DNA of 64,000 bases from Ctenosaura bakeri (taxonomy: Eukaryota; Chordata; Lepidosauria; Squamata; Iguanidae). Each line of letters opens with the position of its first letter. Position 1 is the stretch's first letter. A model generated the notes under the pieces. The model worked only from the letters and a program-made list of their open reading frames with translations. It was not told where the DNA came from and made no database searches. A program made the translations under genes and the position numbers. The DNA is taken from NCBI GenBank assembly GCA_948474755.1, contig CAOLHI010004221.1:62001-126000 (forward strand). The letters are read 5' to 3'. Below are positions 22,620 to 34,529 of this stretch, one piece after another.

Positions 22620-22965
22620 TTGGGTCTCCTAGGCCATCCCTGCCCAACTCACTTACCAGGCAGCAGCCACGGGAATCAATCGGGGTCTGTTCCCTTGTCA
22701 ATCAGGAAGTGGCTGATTGACATTCCCTCCCATGAGCAGGAGGCAGAAGGAGGATTCCTGTTGCAATTCCCCTTGCACCTGAGATCACTCACATGACGGG
22801 GGTGGTACCATCACTCAGCTACTTCCTGATCAACAGGGGAATAGAGCTCTGTCGCTCATAATGACTGCTGCCTGGTAAGTGAGGAGTGGGGGGTTTTCAC
22901 AGTGGCAATGTAATCTCTAAACTAGTGAATACCTAGGGATTGAGAATATCAACCAGTCTTGAATG
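22620..22965. repeat. Unclassified dispersed repeat, family B (copy 2)
   Basis: Parallel to 7905-8275 over most of its length. It contains an internal inverted pair, 'TCAATCAGGAAGTGGCTGAT' and 'CTCAGCTACTTCCTGATCAA', so the family may be a foldback DNA transposon. No coding capacity. Confidence 0.5.
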
Positions 22966-23170
22966 TATAACTCTAGGTTACATGTTCATGAATTCTGGCT
23001 AAAGTTTTAATTTTTCCCCTTTCTCTCCAAACATTTTTTAAAACATAATTTGAAGTAATAATAGCTCTTGAGGGCTGCATGCCAACCACAGACTGCACTT
23101 TTTCTTCCCATGCTATGAAGGAAATATTCTGTAAGATAATCTGGTCCTCTTTAGGGCATAGCATCTAACA

Positions 23171-24150
23171 CAGTGGTTCTCAACCTGGGGGTCGGGACCC
23201 CTTTGGGGTCGAACAACTATTTCACAGGGGTCGCCGGTCCTCAATCCTGCCCCCCCTTTTAAAAGAAGGTGGCCTCACAGCCAATGGGAGCAGTGCTTTT
23301 GAGACCCCTGCGCTGGGAGGAGGGGAGAGGAGGCTGGGCGTTTCCCCATCTTTCCCTGCCTGGTGGGAAAGCACTGGAGCAGCCTGAGGTGGAGCCGGAG
23401 GTGCAGAGAGTGAGGGGAGAGAACTGGAGCCTGAATGTTAAGGCAGAGGTGAGGACACCAAGAGGAGAGAGCTGGAGTCAGAGCGTTAAGGCGGAGGTGA
23501 GGAGAGGAGACCTGCAAACCCCAGGATTCTATAGGATGGTGAAAGTGGAATCATAGCGCTATAACAGTCTAGTGCAGAAATAGCCAGGATGACTTTCTCC
23601 TCTCGCTTTTGTTGTGCGTGGACCTTTGGCGCTTGCCACACGCACATGTTGTGTTCTTCGTCCTGACTGTCTTGCATTCCTCACTTTTTGTATGTTCAGC
23701 GTCCGCACTCCCTTTAAGGGAGGGAGGAAGGGAGGGAGTGAAACAAAACACGTCTGCTTATGCCACCGCCATCTTTCCTCTCTCCCTGTCCTTTCCTCCC
23801 TGCGCCTCGTGTAAAATGTGGGCTGTTTCGGCATTGCCTTTGGGAGTGACTGGTTTTTTGAACTGTGGAAACCCAACATTCAGAACTAGAACTACTGCCT
23901 TAATTCTGGCATTGATGGACGCTTTCTGTGCTTAAAAAAACAGGGGGGGGGTACCAGTTTTTAGGCATTAGAAGTCTATCCAGAGCAGTGATTTAGGGCA
24001 GTGTTTCCAATCTATTTGATGTTGGAAATAACTAACTAACTAACTAATAAATAAATAAATAATAACGAAAATGATTTTATGGTTGGGGGTCACCACAACA
24101 TGAGGAACTGTATTAAGGGGTCGCGGCATTAGGAAGGTTGAGAACCACTG
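23171..24150 (+). mobile_element. SPIN-type non-autonomous hAT, 980 bp, TSD ATCTAACA
   Basis: The left end CAGTGGTTCTCAACCT is followed by GGGTCGGGACCCC and TTTCACAGGGGTCGCC. The right end is the inverse AGGTTGAGAACCACTG at 24150, preceded by 'GGGTCACCACAACATGAGGA'. The 16-bp terminal repeats match exactly. ATCTAACA is duplicated exactly at 23163-23170 and 24151-24158. Only about 70 bp (left) and 90 bp (right) look like SPIN. The middle, about 23240-24055, is unrelated: a purine-rich GGAG segment, a piece of the small palindromic MITE, a CT-rich stretch and an (AACT/AAAT)n run. The 108-codon frame at 23609-23935 has no known domain. Confidence 0.9.
23516..23585. mobile_element. Small palindromic MITE, right-arm fragment inside the SPIN element
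   Basis: Reads 'AACCCCAGGATTCTATAGGA', then 'GGTGAAAGTGGAATCATAGC' and 'CAGTCTAGTGCAGAAATAGCC'-like sequence to the terminus. This is the right arm of the small palindromic family without its left half. Confidence 0.8.
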
Positions 24151-24159
24151 ATCTAACAG

Positions 24160-24330
24160 AATCATTAAATCACAGAGATGGAAGGGAACACAAAGGCCAC
24201 CTAGTCCAATCCTCTGCAAAGTAGGAATTTATAATTAAAGCATTCCTGAAAGATGGCCATCCAGCCTCTGTTTAAAGCCCTTTAAACAGGGAGAGTCCCC
24301 CTTCTTCTGAGGCAGTCTATTCAAGCTATT
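24160..24330 (-). mobile_element. CR1-like LINE 3' fragment, diverged
   Basis: Plus-strand text 'GAATCATTAAATCACAGAGA', 'CACCTAGTCCAATCCTCTGC' and 'GATGGCCATCCAGCCTCTGT' is the reverse complement of a CR1 3' end. It starts about 10 bp after the SPIN element and is more degraded than the other two CR1 copies. Confidence 0.7.
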
Positions 24331-26055
24331 TGAGTGGGAAACCAACAATTCCTCCCCACACCCCAGTATGCCAGGGCCTAGTAGTGTATTTGTCCACATT
24401 GGCTACGATGGTTTCTTTCCTACAAGCTTGCTAACAACTGAGAGCCAATGACTCAGGAACTGGCACTGGTCCATGGACCACTACTTACAGTAGCATTAGT
24501 TTAGGGCTTTGCATATTAACATCTACACCTTAAAAGTGTAAGATTCCTTAGCATAGTTGTGCTATGCATGTGTGTGTTTCAAGTCTTCCCATCCTTCCAA
24601 ATAAGTAATCAGCCTAGTCAATACAACTGCCATCTCCTTGACAGGTATGCAGACAGATGTCCCTATGCTTAGCCCACTGTTATTGAGGTGAACAGGAATA
24701 ATTAAGATTTGTCCTTATTTCAACAGGGCTTGATTACAAGCAAGATTATGGATTCAAGCCAACAATTATGATTTATTAAGATCTAGCATGCACTGGAGTG
24801 AATTTTCATACATCTAGACCGAAAAGGCAATATGATTTCTGTCAGTTCTGTTCTGATACTTCTTTCACATTGGCAGATTTTTTTAAAAAAAGGAGCATGG
24901 TACAATTCTCCAACTAGTTTTGTGATTATTTCAGGCGCAATTAAAAAAAAAAAAGATTAAACCAGAAAGGAAACTTTTGTTGTTGTGCAACCAAACAGGA
25001 AAACAACTTACAGGATATTCCAGCTGATACTAAACAAACATTTCCCACAAGGAAATACACATTCAAATGTAGGCCCTGCACATATAATCACAGAATGTCT
25101 GTTTACATTAAATCAGGGATTACATAGATGGCTATCAGCTTTGCAGCTTTTCTCAATCTCTGGAGTGATTTCACTGTTCATAGGTGGCAGCTGGAAAGCA
25201 TGTTAACCATATCAGGCTGAGATGATTCCCCTTCTGTTTGTTGGGCTATCAGAGCTCAGCAGAAGGATGCAAGTGGCATATGGAATCACATTCTTTCCTG
25301 CATTATACAGCATCATTTTTCGGAGCAATAGGAATTATCTACTATAGAGAACACCAACATTGCTATACAAAAGCAAAGAAGAAGAGGAGGGAAAAGAAAA
25401 AAGAAAAACAGATTAAGCATTGCCCACATCCCAGTGATTTTGAGTGACACTGCCCTTGGATCTGAGAAGGCACAGTGCCAGCTCTTCTATCCATTAAAGC
25501 CCTTTCAGTCATTTAAAAAGAGGACATAATTAACATGTGAGGAAGGGGAGTCTGCTTGATCCGTCTCTCACACGTGAAGAACGTTTTTAAAAGCCCATCT
25601 TTATCAGCACACTAAGGGGACACGGGACCCCAAAACAGCCCAAGGAAAAACCAAGCACGGCACAGATTCTGACCTGCTTTTCATGAGGAAGGAATGAAAT
25701 GGAGAATCCTGAATACTATAAAACCACCTTACACTACAATCTTCTGTTGCAGACTCCAGTTGTGAAAATTATACACTGTTGTAATTACTGCATTTTTGAT
25801 TCTAAACAGAAAGCTTAGGTATCTACTAGCATGTGTTTTTTCCCCTCAGAGCATCTTCTTTTAAAGATATCACTGCATAGCTAGAAAAAAAAATCTTTTT
25901 GAGTGATAAGAAATCCAGCATCTTCTCAACAACATGCACTGTACAATCACCAGGGGGATCTCCTGAGCAGTCTGTGATGGGAGAGGGCCTGTATCTATCC
26001 TGGAAAAGCAATTTTCAAAAAAGTAGCCTTGTTAGTCTCTTGCAGCATAAAAAGG

Positions 26056-26099
26056 AGGAAGGAAGGAAGGAAGGAAGGAAGGAAGGAAGGAAGGAAGGA
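26056..26099. repeat. (GGAA)n microsatellite
   Basis: About 11 uninterrupted GGAA units. Confidence 0.95.
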
Positions 26100-26699
26100 C
26101 AGATGCACACACGCATGTATGCATGCACGCACTTTTGATGCTAACCAGTTTTAATTTTAATGTGAACTTTTGTGGATGTAAACTCACTTTTTCAGAGGCT
26201 GTACCAAGTGGTATTAAGGCCTCAGGTACAATATACCTATTTATAGCTGTGAGAGTGGGACAGAATGTACTAGGATCTACAAAGATGCAAATCATGTGTC
26301 TTGCCCTAAATTTTCAAAGGGCTTGGTGAGGTGACACAGGTCTTTTCAATTTTTAAAGTGGTGAGTCAGTGCTGACGTGTGAAAGCAATAAATCTGCTTT
26401 CCAAAAGTTACCTTCCCTGGGTTCAAAACTCTCTGAGAGACCGGGTGCATAATTCCTTTTGTTATGTGTGCAGGAGTGATGACTCTTGTCTTAATATACG
26501 CAATGTGCCATGAAGTCTTTGTCTTTGTTCATAACTCTGCTAATGGATTGGAATTTGTGGATATAATTCAATTCAGCAGTTTCTATTTCTAGTCTTCCTT
26601 TGTAATTTCCATATTGAAAATCCACTGATTGCTATACAAATATGCTTCCAGAACACACTACCAAATATATTATTTTCAGCCAGCTCCTCTGATACAACC

Positions 26700-27800
26700 A
26701 TATCTGCCCAGACCTACAAGAAAGAGATTCAAAGTTCTTGAATTTACAACAGGCATTTCTTAAAGTACAATACCCACCTAAGCAATGAAGAAACTAATTA
26801 ACCAGAAAAGGTTAATACCTGGGAACCATCTACTACAAAACAGACCAAAAACAGATTGTCAGAACATCCCTACTGGTCAGCTACCATCCCCAGCAGAGAC
26901 CACTAAAACACATCATCAAGCTACAACCAGATCTGAAGAATAACACAGCTTTCTCTCAAGCTCTGGGAGGCAGATTTTTATTGGCCTACAGGCAGCCTCC
27001 AAATCTTAAACAACTATCCATTTACAACAAGATGCATTACATGGATGGTGATACAGGGACAATACCTCACCACAAACTTAGATGCCAGCTCTGTTTCCAC
27101 ATGTATTCCGCTAGCAATATTATAGGGGCCAATAATATCACTCACAAAATCAGAGAGACATTCATGTGCTGTTGCTCCAATGTGACATATGCCATGCTAT
27201 GCCAGCACTACCCCTCCACACTCTGAGTCTGCACTAGACAAACAGGACAATCTCTATGCAAGAGGATTAATGGACACAAATTTGACATTAGAAATGGCAA
27301 TACCAAAAAAACAGTTGCAGAACGTTTCAGCTCTCCTGGACATACAGTAAGAAATTTACAGACTGCAGTTCTTGAACAAAGAAATTACAAGGTAGACTAG
27401 AAAGAGAAAAGATGTTGAATTATACTCACAAATTCCAACCCATTAGCAGAGGTGTAAACAAGTCAATGGCTTTATGGTACTCTACATATATTAGTACAAG
27501 TGTCCTTGCTACTGCACATATAACAAAAGGAATCTTCTCAGAGGAGATTTTGAACCCAAGGAAACTGATTTTTGCTAAGCAGATTTATTGCTTTCACACA
27601 TCAACATTAATAAACCACTGAAAGATCTGAAAGACCTGTATCACCTCACCCAGCCTTTCGGACATTTAGGGCAAGACACATGATTTACAACTCTGTTGAT
27701 CCTACTGTGTTCTATCCCACTCCCACAACTGTACAAACTGCACAAATATGCTTTATATCTGAGGCCTTACTACTGCATCCACTTGGTACTGCATCCAAAT
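26700..27800 (+). pseudogene. Penelope-like retroelement relic (RT end to GIY-YIG region)
   Basis: With a few frameshifts and stops, the plus strand encodes the characteristic end of a Penelope-like polyprotein. The order is YRQPPNLKQLSIYNKMH (about 26983), a Cys-rich linker around CQLCFHMYS, then VCTRQTGQSLCKRINGHKFD (about 27231). INGHKFDIRNGNTKK..VAER, SSPGHTVRNLQTAVLEQ and YTHKFQPISRGVNKSMALW (about 27421) follow. These match the GIY-YIG endonuclease region as known in Penelope-like elements. The reverse-transcriptase core is not present in recognisable form. The element is antisense to CSRNP3. A second copy of the same family lies at 34530-35185. Confidence 0.75.
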
Positions 27801-29022
27801 AGATGGGTTTAACAGGTTTTTATTTTGTTTGTCTTTTTTTTTAACCTGTCCCCTTGTTTATGTTGAAAAAGCAGGTCTCTCATTGATTTTCTTTCTAACA
27901 GTACCAAGAAGATGTTCACAAAGGATGTTTACAACTCACATGCTCTTCTCTCATAGTGTCAGGATTGGTTCTAATATTTTTTGAGGGGAGGGGAGTAAAT
28001 TCATAATTGCACTTTGGATATGATGCATTAAAAATCTGTAGAAATTAGTGCTTTAAAAATAACTGCTATTGTTTGTTTAAACCAGAATAGCTATATGGAA
28101 GTCAAGCAGAGGACATGCATCTTTCCTTTGTCACGCATTTAGACTCTATCTTTGTCTAGCTGGGAAGAACACAAGAACACAGTAGCAGGCTATAAGACTG
28201 CAATGAATTTCTGAGAAAGAAACTTTAGTCATACAAGGAATGGGATAAGTAGAGGGAACATCTAACAAACATGAGGGGCTGGAAGTCTTGGAAGCAGCTA
28301 TGCTTCTCCAGATGACAAAACTTCTAGGATGTGGGGAGGAGAGTAAGGCAAGCCAGCAAGAATCACCTCTGGCCCAACAGGCCATCAGAAATAGAGAATG
28401 TAAAGAACACAAACAAACATTCTCGTTCTCAGTGAAAACAATATCTCAACACACTAGCACACCATTAAGAAAATGGTCAACTGCTGTGGGATATATTGTA
28501 ATTTGGGATTTTTTTTTCTGTGAAAAATTTGCTCATGCAAAACCTTGTGGGAAAAGCCCAGTTTTAGAACAGAAAAATCCCTTTTGTGTCTAGAATAAGT
28601 GCAGCTATTATATTTTCCCAGCAGCTTGATTCCATATTATGATGAATCAAAAAGACAGAAAGTACCTCCTCAATAAAAAGGGCAAATTTTCATGCACGGA
28701 ACACTCTATACTTAGCAGCTTGTGTAGCTGGATTTAATCAAAATTTAAAGTGGTTACTTCAATGGGGTGGAACAAATTGCAATCGTATCTGCATAGCAGG
28801 AAGTAAGCTGTTGTCTTAAAGAGCTCAGGTGGAACCTTGTCAAAACTCTGATGAGCTAATGTGAGAAACGGGAGAAGTGCCAGCTTGTTTGGGGCAACTG
28901 AACTGCAGCCATTTGAAAAGTGGAAGTGCAAACTTGCCAAGGCTGTGAAATGCCAAGCTGACTGTTAAAGGTTCACATTCATGCCATCAAGAGTCAAAGG
29001 GTGTGCCTTGTCTTGTTTTTAC

Positions 29023-29282
29023 CTTAAGTTTTAAAGAGTTCAGTTTCTCCTCCCTGAGATGTTCTCGTAACATCTCCCGATGAAGCCTTTCTTGTTCCAT
29101 GGCAAATTCCCCAAGGGTGTACTGACGCACACTGTTGTGGCGGGTTGACATGCCCAGGGTGCTCCCTCCTTGGCTGGGGACGCTTGTGAACCCTTGCCTT
29201 CTTGTGAAGTAGTAGACGGTAACGCAGTTAAAATGGACATTTTTGGTCCTCTTCCGTTTCTCCCTCTTCAGAATCGAGGACG
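29023..29282 (-). CDS. CSRNP3: CSRNP3 coding exon 2, residues 50-136
   Basis: 260 bases, entered after a TTCCTTTTAG acceptor in phase 1, with codon 50 (Pro) split between exons. It encodes PSSILKREKRKRTKNVHFNC, then a TVYYFTRRQGFTSVPSQGG block. SVRQYTLGEFAMEQERLHRE and MLREHLREEKLNSLKLK follow. This is the start of the CSRNP N-terminal domain: a basic segment, a compact hydrophobic segment and a charged, probably helical stretch. The donor is AAG|GTAAAA, which is weaker than the other two because it lacks the +5 G. A frame extending past both ends is intronic and is not translated. Confidence 0.97.
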
Positions 29283-30009
29283 CTAAAAGGAAAGCATATG
29301 ACATGTTTCAATAATGCCATTTTCATCATCCCACAGATTCTTACAATACAATCAGGCCTCCAGGCTAGATGCTGCAGGGATCTTCTGAACAGGAAATCAG
29401 GGCTGTGGAGGGCAGGGATAAGGAACACCATACATTCAGAAGAGGAAGGGCCCAGGAATAACTCCAACTCTTTGCCTTCCTCAGTCACTTGACTGATTAC
29501 AATGGGTTGTGGAGCTGCCTTGATATCACTTCCTTTTTACTACTTCCTCTTATCAGCAAATATGGTTAATTCATGATGATTATGATGATACATTTAGTCA
29601 ATTAACTGGCTGGATTAATTATTTAAAAGCATTTGGGCAGGCTAAAAAAAAACTACCCTGAATAATAGAGTAGTAGATTTCCTACCAAGTTTAATTTAAA
29701 AAAACAAACAAACAATTTTTATTGATAGTATTTCTAAAAACTGTGGGTGGCAAGAGCCATTTTGGAAGAGGCATTTTCTCTTGTACCAGACAGAACTGAG
29801 AAGCCTTTTCTAAGATGATGCCTGATGCAACAGACTCGGGTGGGAGAAGTGCAACGCCAATCTTTTTTGTAGCCTCTGACTCTTCGAGGATCTCTAAGCC
29901 CCCAGATGTACCTCATTTTTTTAAAAAAAGCCCTAAATTTCCCCATAAACTGCCTCAAAAAGGCTACTTGCCACAGTCTTATGTTTCAAAATGACTCTCT
30001 GATGACCAT

Positions 30010-30429
30010 GACCCTTTTTGCACCTTACCCTTTTGCAGAGCTGCGGTGCGGGGTTTATGCAAGAAGCCTGGGGAGGAAGGCTCTCGTGTCCCTGCTGCTT
30101 CGGCTCTGCAGCTGCTTCCTGGTTGCGCGAGCATCCCACCTCTTCCTTTGCAGTGCAGCCTGGGACCTTTCCCAGCCTGCACTGCACATGAAGTGTGACC
30201 GGCCTGGCCCCCGAGGCTCTGCACGCCAGGTAAGTGCGCGCAGGGCCCCAGAGCGATGCGCGACCGCGCAGCATTTTCGGCTTTAAGCTGAAAATGAAAA
30301 AATGCGTGCGCGGTCCGCGTCAGGCCCTTGAGTGTTGCACAAACGTGAGTGCGTCGTGTGGACTGCTCCTCACATTTACACGACGCTCAAGGGGGCCTTT
30401 TGCTTTGGAAATGCCGTGCGAAAAGGGCC
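30010..30429. mobile_element. MITE with GACCC/GGGCC ends, 420 bp, TSD CAT
   Basis: Begins GACCCTTTTTGCACC and ends CCGTGCGAAAAGGGCC, flanked by CAT (30007-30009 and 30430-30432). It is strikingly GC- and CpG-rich against an AT-rich intron. The 126- and 113-codon frames on opposite strands here are composition artefacts. Confidence 0.75.
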
Positions 30430-31819
30430 CATGTCTCCCCAGCTTAGCTTCACTGCTGGAAACTGGTTGAAACCCAGCATCTTGTCACACTCTCCCCAAG
30501 AAATTGCAAAACAAACAAATAGAAGAGATTTTCAGTTATATCCAGGTCTCATTTTCAGATGATTTTGGATAATACAAGGGCTGCAGGAGTAGCAACAAGA
30601 AAGTACTCTTGGCAGAGTTTACTGTCTCCCTGGTAACTCAATTGGATCTGTCTCCCTGGTAACCCAATTCTATCGTTTCCATAGATCGAACCCTCCCCAG
30701 AGGCATCAACACTACCACCTTCAGAGGCATGTGAACTGGTAGCCTTCAAATACTTTGGATTCCAAATCCCACATGCTCCAGCTCGCATAGCCAATGATCA
30801 AGATTTAGGGGTCCAAAACATTTGGAGAGTACCAATTCATGATATATATAAAAGCTTCAACCAGAACAATAATTACTGCTCTCAAAAATACTATCTCCCA
30901 GTCAAAAGCACTAGAAATTCAGAAAGTATGTTTTATAAACATTTGTTTGATAGCTTACAGCCAGAAAATACTACCAGCGCAGGAAAAGAACTACGTGCTG
31001 GACAGGGGCCACCTGTGTTCGAATTCAAAGACTAGCCTTGTTAGTCTGGATTGGTATGCAAACGGAGACTGTAGCACCTTTGAGATTAACGGAGTGAAGT
31101 TTATAGCACACACTTTGGTAGACTGAGTCCACCTGCGGTTCAAGCAGTACGTGCACATTTATCAACTTGAAATAGTGGGGCCTCAAAATGCCTACCGTGC
31201 TGGATGTGATAAACAGGCCTATGACCCTAAACTAGGCTGCCTGCAGAACAGGCACTGCTATTATACCTCTAAGATGAAAGCTAAACACCCAAGATATTCT
31301 TAACTGAGAACAACCATACCATATTTTAGACCCAGCATGCAAAGTGTCAGTCAAAGCCCATTCACACATCCATCAATATCATTTGACATATCATCACCCA
31401 GCAAGTCATCTGTGGATTGCCTTCATGGAATCCTGTGTTTGCAGGAAAGCGTGCTAACAGGAAAGTTCTTAATATGCTGTTTGACCTATTCTGACAGTTT
31501 CACTGTGATTGAGAGATGAACAGACAGGTTTCATGCTTAAGTCAGGCTCAATGACACATATATTTCTGGCAAAAAGACTTGTGACTCAGAAGTTCAATCC
31601 ATTCTTTACATTCTGCCGTTACTAATTATCAGATGATATGAAAACCTAACAACCTGTCTTGACCATGACACAATATACCAACAAAAGTCTCAGTTTATAT
31701 TATTTCTATTATCATATGTTGATTCAGGAGAGAACAATGACTCTATGGAAGCAGGCCTAGAAATTAACTTGAACCAACTAAATGCAACCCTCAATTCAAG
31801 TCTCAGACGTTCTTTCCAC

Positions 31820-32055
31820 TTGTTGTTGTTGTTGTTGTTGTTGTTGTATATTTTCAAGTCATTACTGAATTATAGGGCCCCAAGGAAAACTTATCACAAG
31901 CTTTTCTTGGAAAGATTTATACAGAGGGATTTTGCCATTCTTCTGAATCTGAAAGACAGAAATTTGCCCAAGGTTGCCCAAGTTGAGTGGAGATTTGAAC
32001 TCTTGTCTCCCAGAGTCCTTGTCCAATACTCTAACCACTACACCACACTTCTTTC
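31820..32055 (-). mobile_element. tRNA-derived SINE (CORE/MIR-like) with (AAC)n tail
   Basis: The reverse complement starts 'AGTGTGGTGTAGTGGTTAGA' (A-box-like), then 'GACTCTGGGAGACAAGAGTT' and a TGGGCAACCTTGGGCAA CORE-like part. It ends in nine AAC units (plus-strand GTT run, 31821-31847). Confidence 0.75.
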
Positions 32056-32713
32056 CAGTGTCAGAGTATAATAGCAAAGATTTGGGGGAGGGGAAATTCC
32101 TACATTGGAGTCAATCACTTTTAAGAGAACCAGGATCCTTCCCAACCTATGTGAGATATGGGCACAGGGCTTCAAGGCCAGGAGTTTCAATTTCCAAGTA
32201 GCTCAAGTGTCAACAGCATCCATTTTAGAATGTAATTGCAGATCAGCCTATATCCCAACTTAACTACCAACCTGTAGCTATCAACCCCCTGCTACCCTTT
32301 CCTAGATTTCTCATGGCACTCTCTTTAGGTGATCAGACCTAGTTCCATTTTGTAATAGCAAAACAGGAAATGGCAGTCCATGAGAACTTAAATCCTACCA
32401 ATTTACAGTTCGGCCAAGTTTCTTAATTTCTGTCTTCTGTGGTTCAAATCCCCCCTCCTTTGAATGCAATAAAGATGGAAAAACCAGGTGATAACTACAT
32501 TTTTTACCTGTAAGGAAGATAAAAAGACATTCAATGACATTGTCTATCTATTAAAAATATCTGTATTAAACAAATAATATGATCTCCTCCACTCAGATCT
32601 AACGTATAAAAGTCAAAGTTTGTCCGTGAGTTTATCCGTCTGTGTCACACAGGAGAAGACCTCATATGATTGGCCGTGTCAGGTGACAAGAACTCATATG
32701 ATTGGCTGGCTGT

Positions 32714-32795
32714 GACGATTCTATGGAATCTTGCAGTTTGCAGTTCAGGGAGGAGCCTTTAGAATTCTCAGCCAGAGAGCTCTTGGGCCTCAGGC
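32714..32795. mobile_element. Small palindromic MITE, interior fragment
   Basis: Has 'GATTCTATGGAATCTTGCAG', 'TTTAGAATTCTCAGCCAGAG' and 'AGCTCTTGGGCCTCAG'. This is the centre of the family without either terminus. Confidence 0.65.
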
Positions 32796-34529
32796 CAGTT
32801 GCTATGGAGGTGAGGCCAAGCAGCAAGGAGAAGGCCAGTATATTCCCTGAGAAACCAAACCTCTGTATGTTAACAACTCTGAATATAGACTGGATTGGGG
32901 ACTATGGGGAAAAGTTACAGGTACTAGACAAGCCAGTTTGGGGAATTACAGACACAGGATCACAAATCTATGTATTTCAACTGCATCTAATTCTTAAGCT
33001 AAGGTAAGGTAATTTCTAAGGTATTTCTAATAAGTATTACTTATGAGGGAAAAAAAACCAAAAATGGTCAATGCCATGAAAATACACTAGTACCATATAT
33101 TTAAAGGTAACAAAGGTAAAAAAATCAAGTTCTCAAAAATGTGCTGCCCACGACTGGCTTATTTTGTCTATCACTTCATCTCTCTATGTAATGTCCTATC
33201 AAGTGTATGTGCTTCCAACTGTTACATCTGAAATCTATCAATCAATCAACCAGGGTGTGGTTTCCCCACATATTGCACAAAAGGTATGCCTACGTGATTA
33301 GGAAAGTTCACACAGTATACTGTAAATATGTTCATATTATGTGTATGCAGGTTCAGAAGTTTGTGAAAATCTCTGTGCTTGAATTCTACTCAGAAAACAA
33401 GAATTCTCTCAAATCCAGAGCAACAATCAAATGTACAGTTATATTTGGATATGTGTGTGTGTGAACTGATGAGCTTCTGTTTGTCCAGGAATATAAAGTT
33501 TAGCTGCATACAGCATTCATGGAGCAGAACATTTTTTGTCCCCAAGGAGTTGCCATAGGACATTCTGGAGAGGTAATTTTGAGAGACAGTGGAAGATCTG
33601 AGGAAGGAAATTGGTGGAAGGAATAATAAAAGACAGTGTGTGAATGATTAACACCACCTAGAAAAGACAATGGAGGACAGAACTGGAGCTCAGGACCTAA
33701 ATGCAGCCTAAACCCAGGAGGATCTCAGAGGCCAGAGAATGGCAGGATGAGGCCTATAGCTGCATTTTGGTTCTGGATTGTGTGGCACAGGCAGGCCTAT
33801 GATCTCAGTTGGATAACTGATTGACTAGATTTTATCCTGTCCTGGAACAGAGTGTGTGTTAAGATATATATTTATCCACATTGTTCCTGTTTCTTTTTTC
33901 TCCCCCCCCTTGTTACATATATTCTTATAAGCAAAAATGTTCTACTTTCATTAGCATTTTTATTCCAGTTTAAAAATTACATTAAAATTTTTAATTTTAA
34001 AAAGTAAAAACAGTGTTTTTAGTGGGTAAACAATATTTAAAAAAATCTACAAAATTACACTATTTATAATTGTTTAGATGCAATGACCCACTTTTTGAGA
34101 GAACATACTCCTTCACAAGCCCCACCAAACATATTAGGACTTATGTGTTGGGTACCAATAATACTTATATGGATAACTGCACGGTTTCCAATTGCCATGC
34201 ATCAGTTGGGTCTGCCATGGCTTGTCCTCTATTTTACCAGGTTCTTGGCTGGTTTCAGAAAGTCCCAAATTTTCCATCATCCCATTTCCCAGCCCCACAC
34301 AGGCTGAAAACTGATTTCAACAGTGCTTTGCATTAACTAGCTCAGCAGAAAAAAGCTTGCACTCATACTCTAGAGAGGAGAAGAGGTGGAGGAGTCAGAG
34401 CAAGAGCAAATGAGAAAGTCCTGTGGCACTCACAAGTTTGCACTGATTCAACAGACAAATTCTTTTGGTAAGCAAAAGGATCTACTCTGACAGGTGCTAA
34501 TGGTGTAACAGTGTTGCCCACAGCACCAG

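Larger units (their letters stand above)
21616..29022 (-). other. CSRNP3: CSRNP3 intron 2 (phase 0), 7.4 kb
   Basis: Donor GTAAAA at 29022-29017, acceptor TTACAG ending at 21616. It holds a SPIN-type hAT, a Penelope-like relic, CR1 and two further repeat families, listed separately. Stretches 22010-22610, 24335-26020 and 27810-29000 show no gene, RNA or nameable repeat. A short 'AGTAGCCTTGTTAGTCTCTT' piece at 26022-26041 recurs in degraded form at about 31034 and 56963, and is probably the end of an old interspersed repeat. Confidence 0.9.

Noticed and set aside
23609..23935. 108-codon frame inside the SPIN-type element
   Set aside because: No signal, domain or repeat of the frame elsewhere in the window. 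Left as possible captured sequence, not a gene.
29734..29958. 74-codon minus-strand frame resembling a small basic protein
   Set aside because: No recognisable family, it crosses an A-run, and no splice or promoter support; probably chance.
29906..30290. 126- and 113-codon frames near CSRNP3 exon 2
   Set aside because: They fall in the GC-rich MITE at 30010-30429; start and stop positions are unrelated to any exon.
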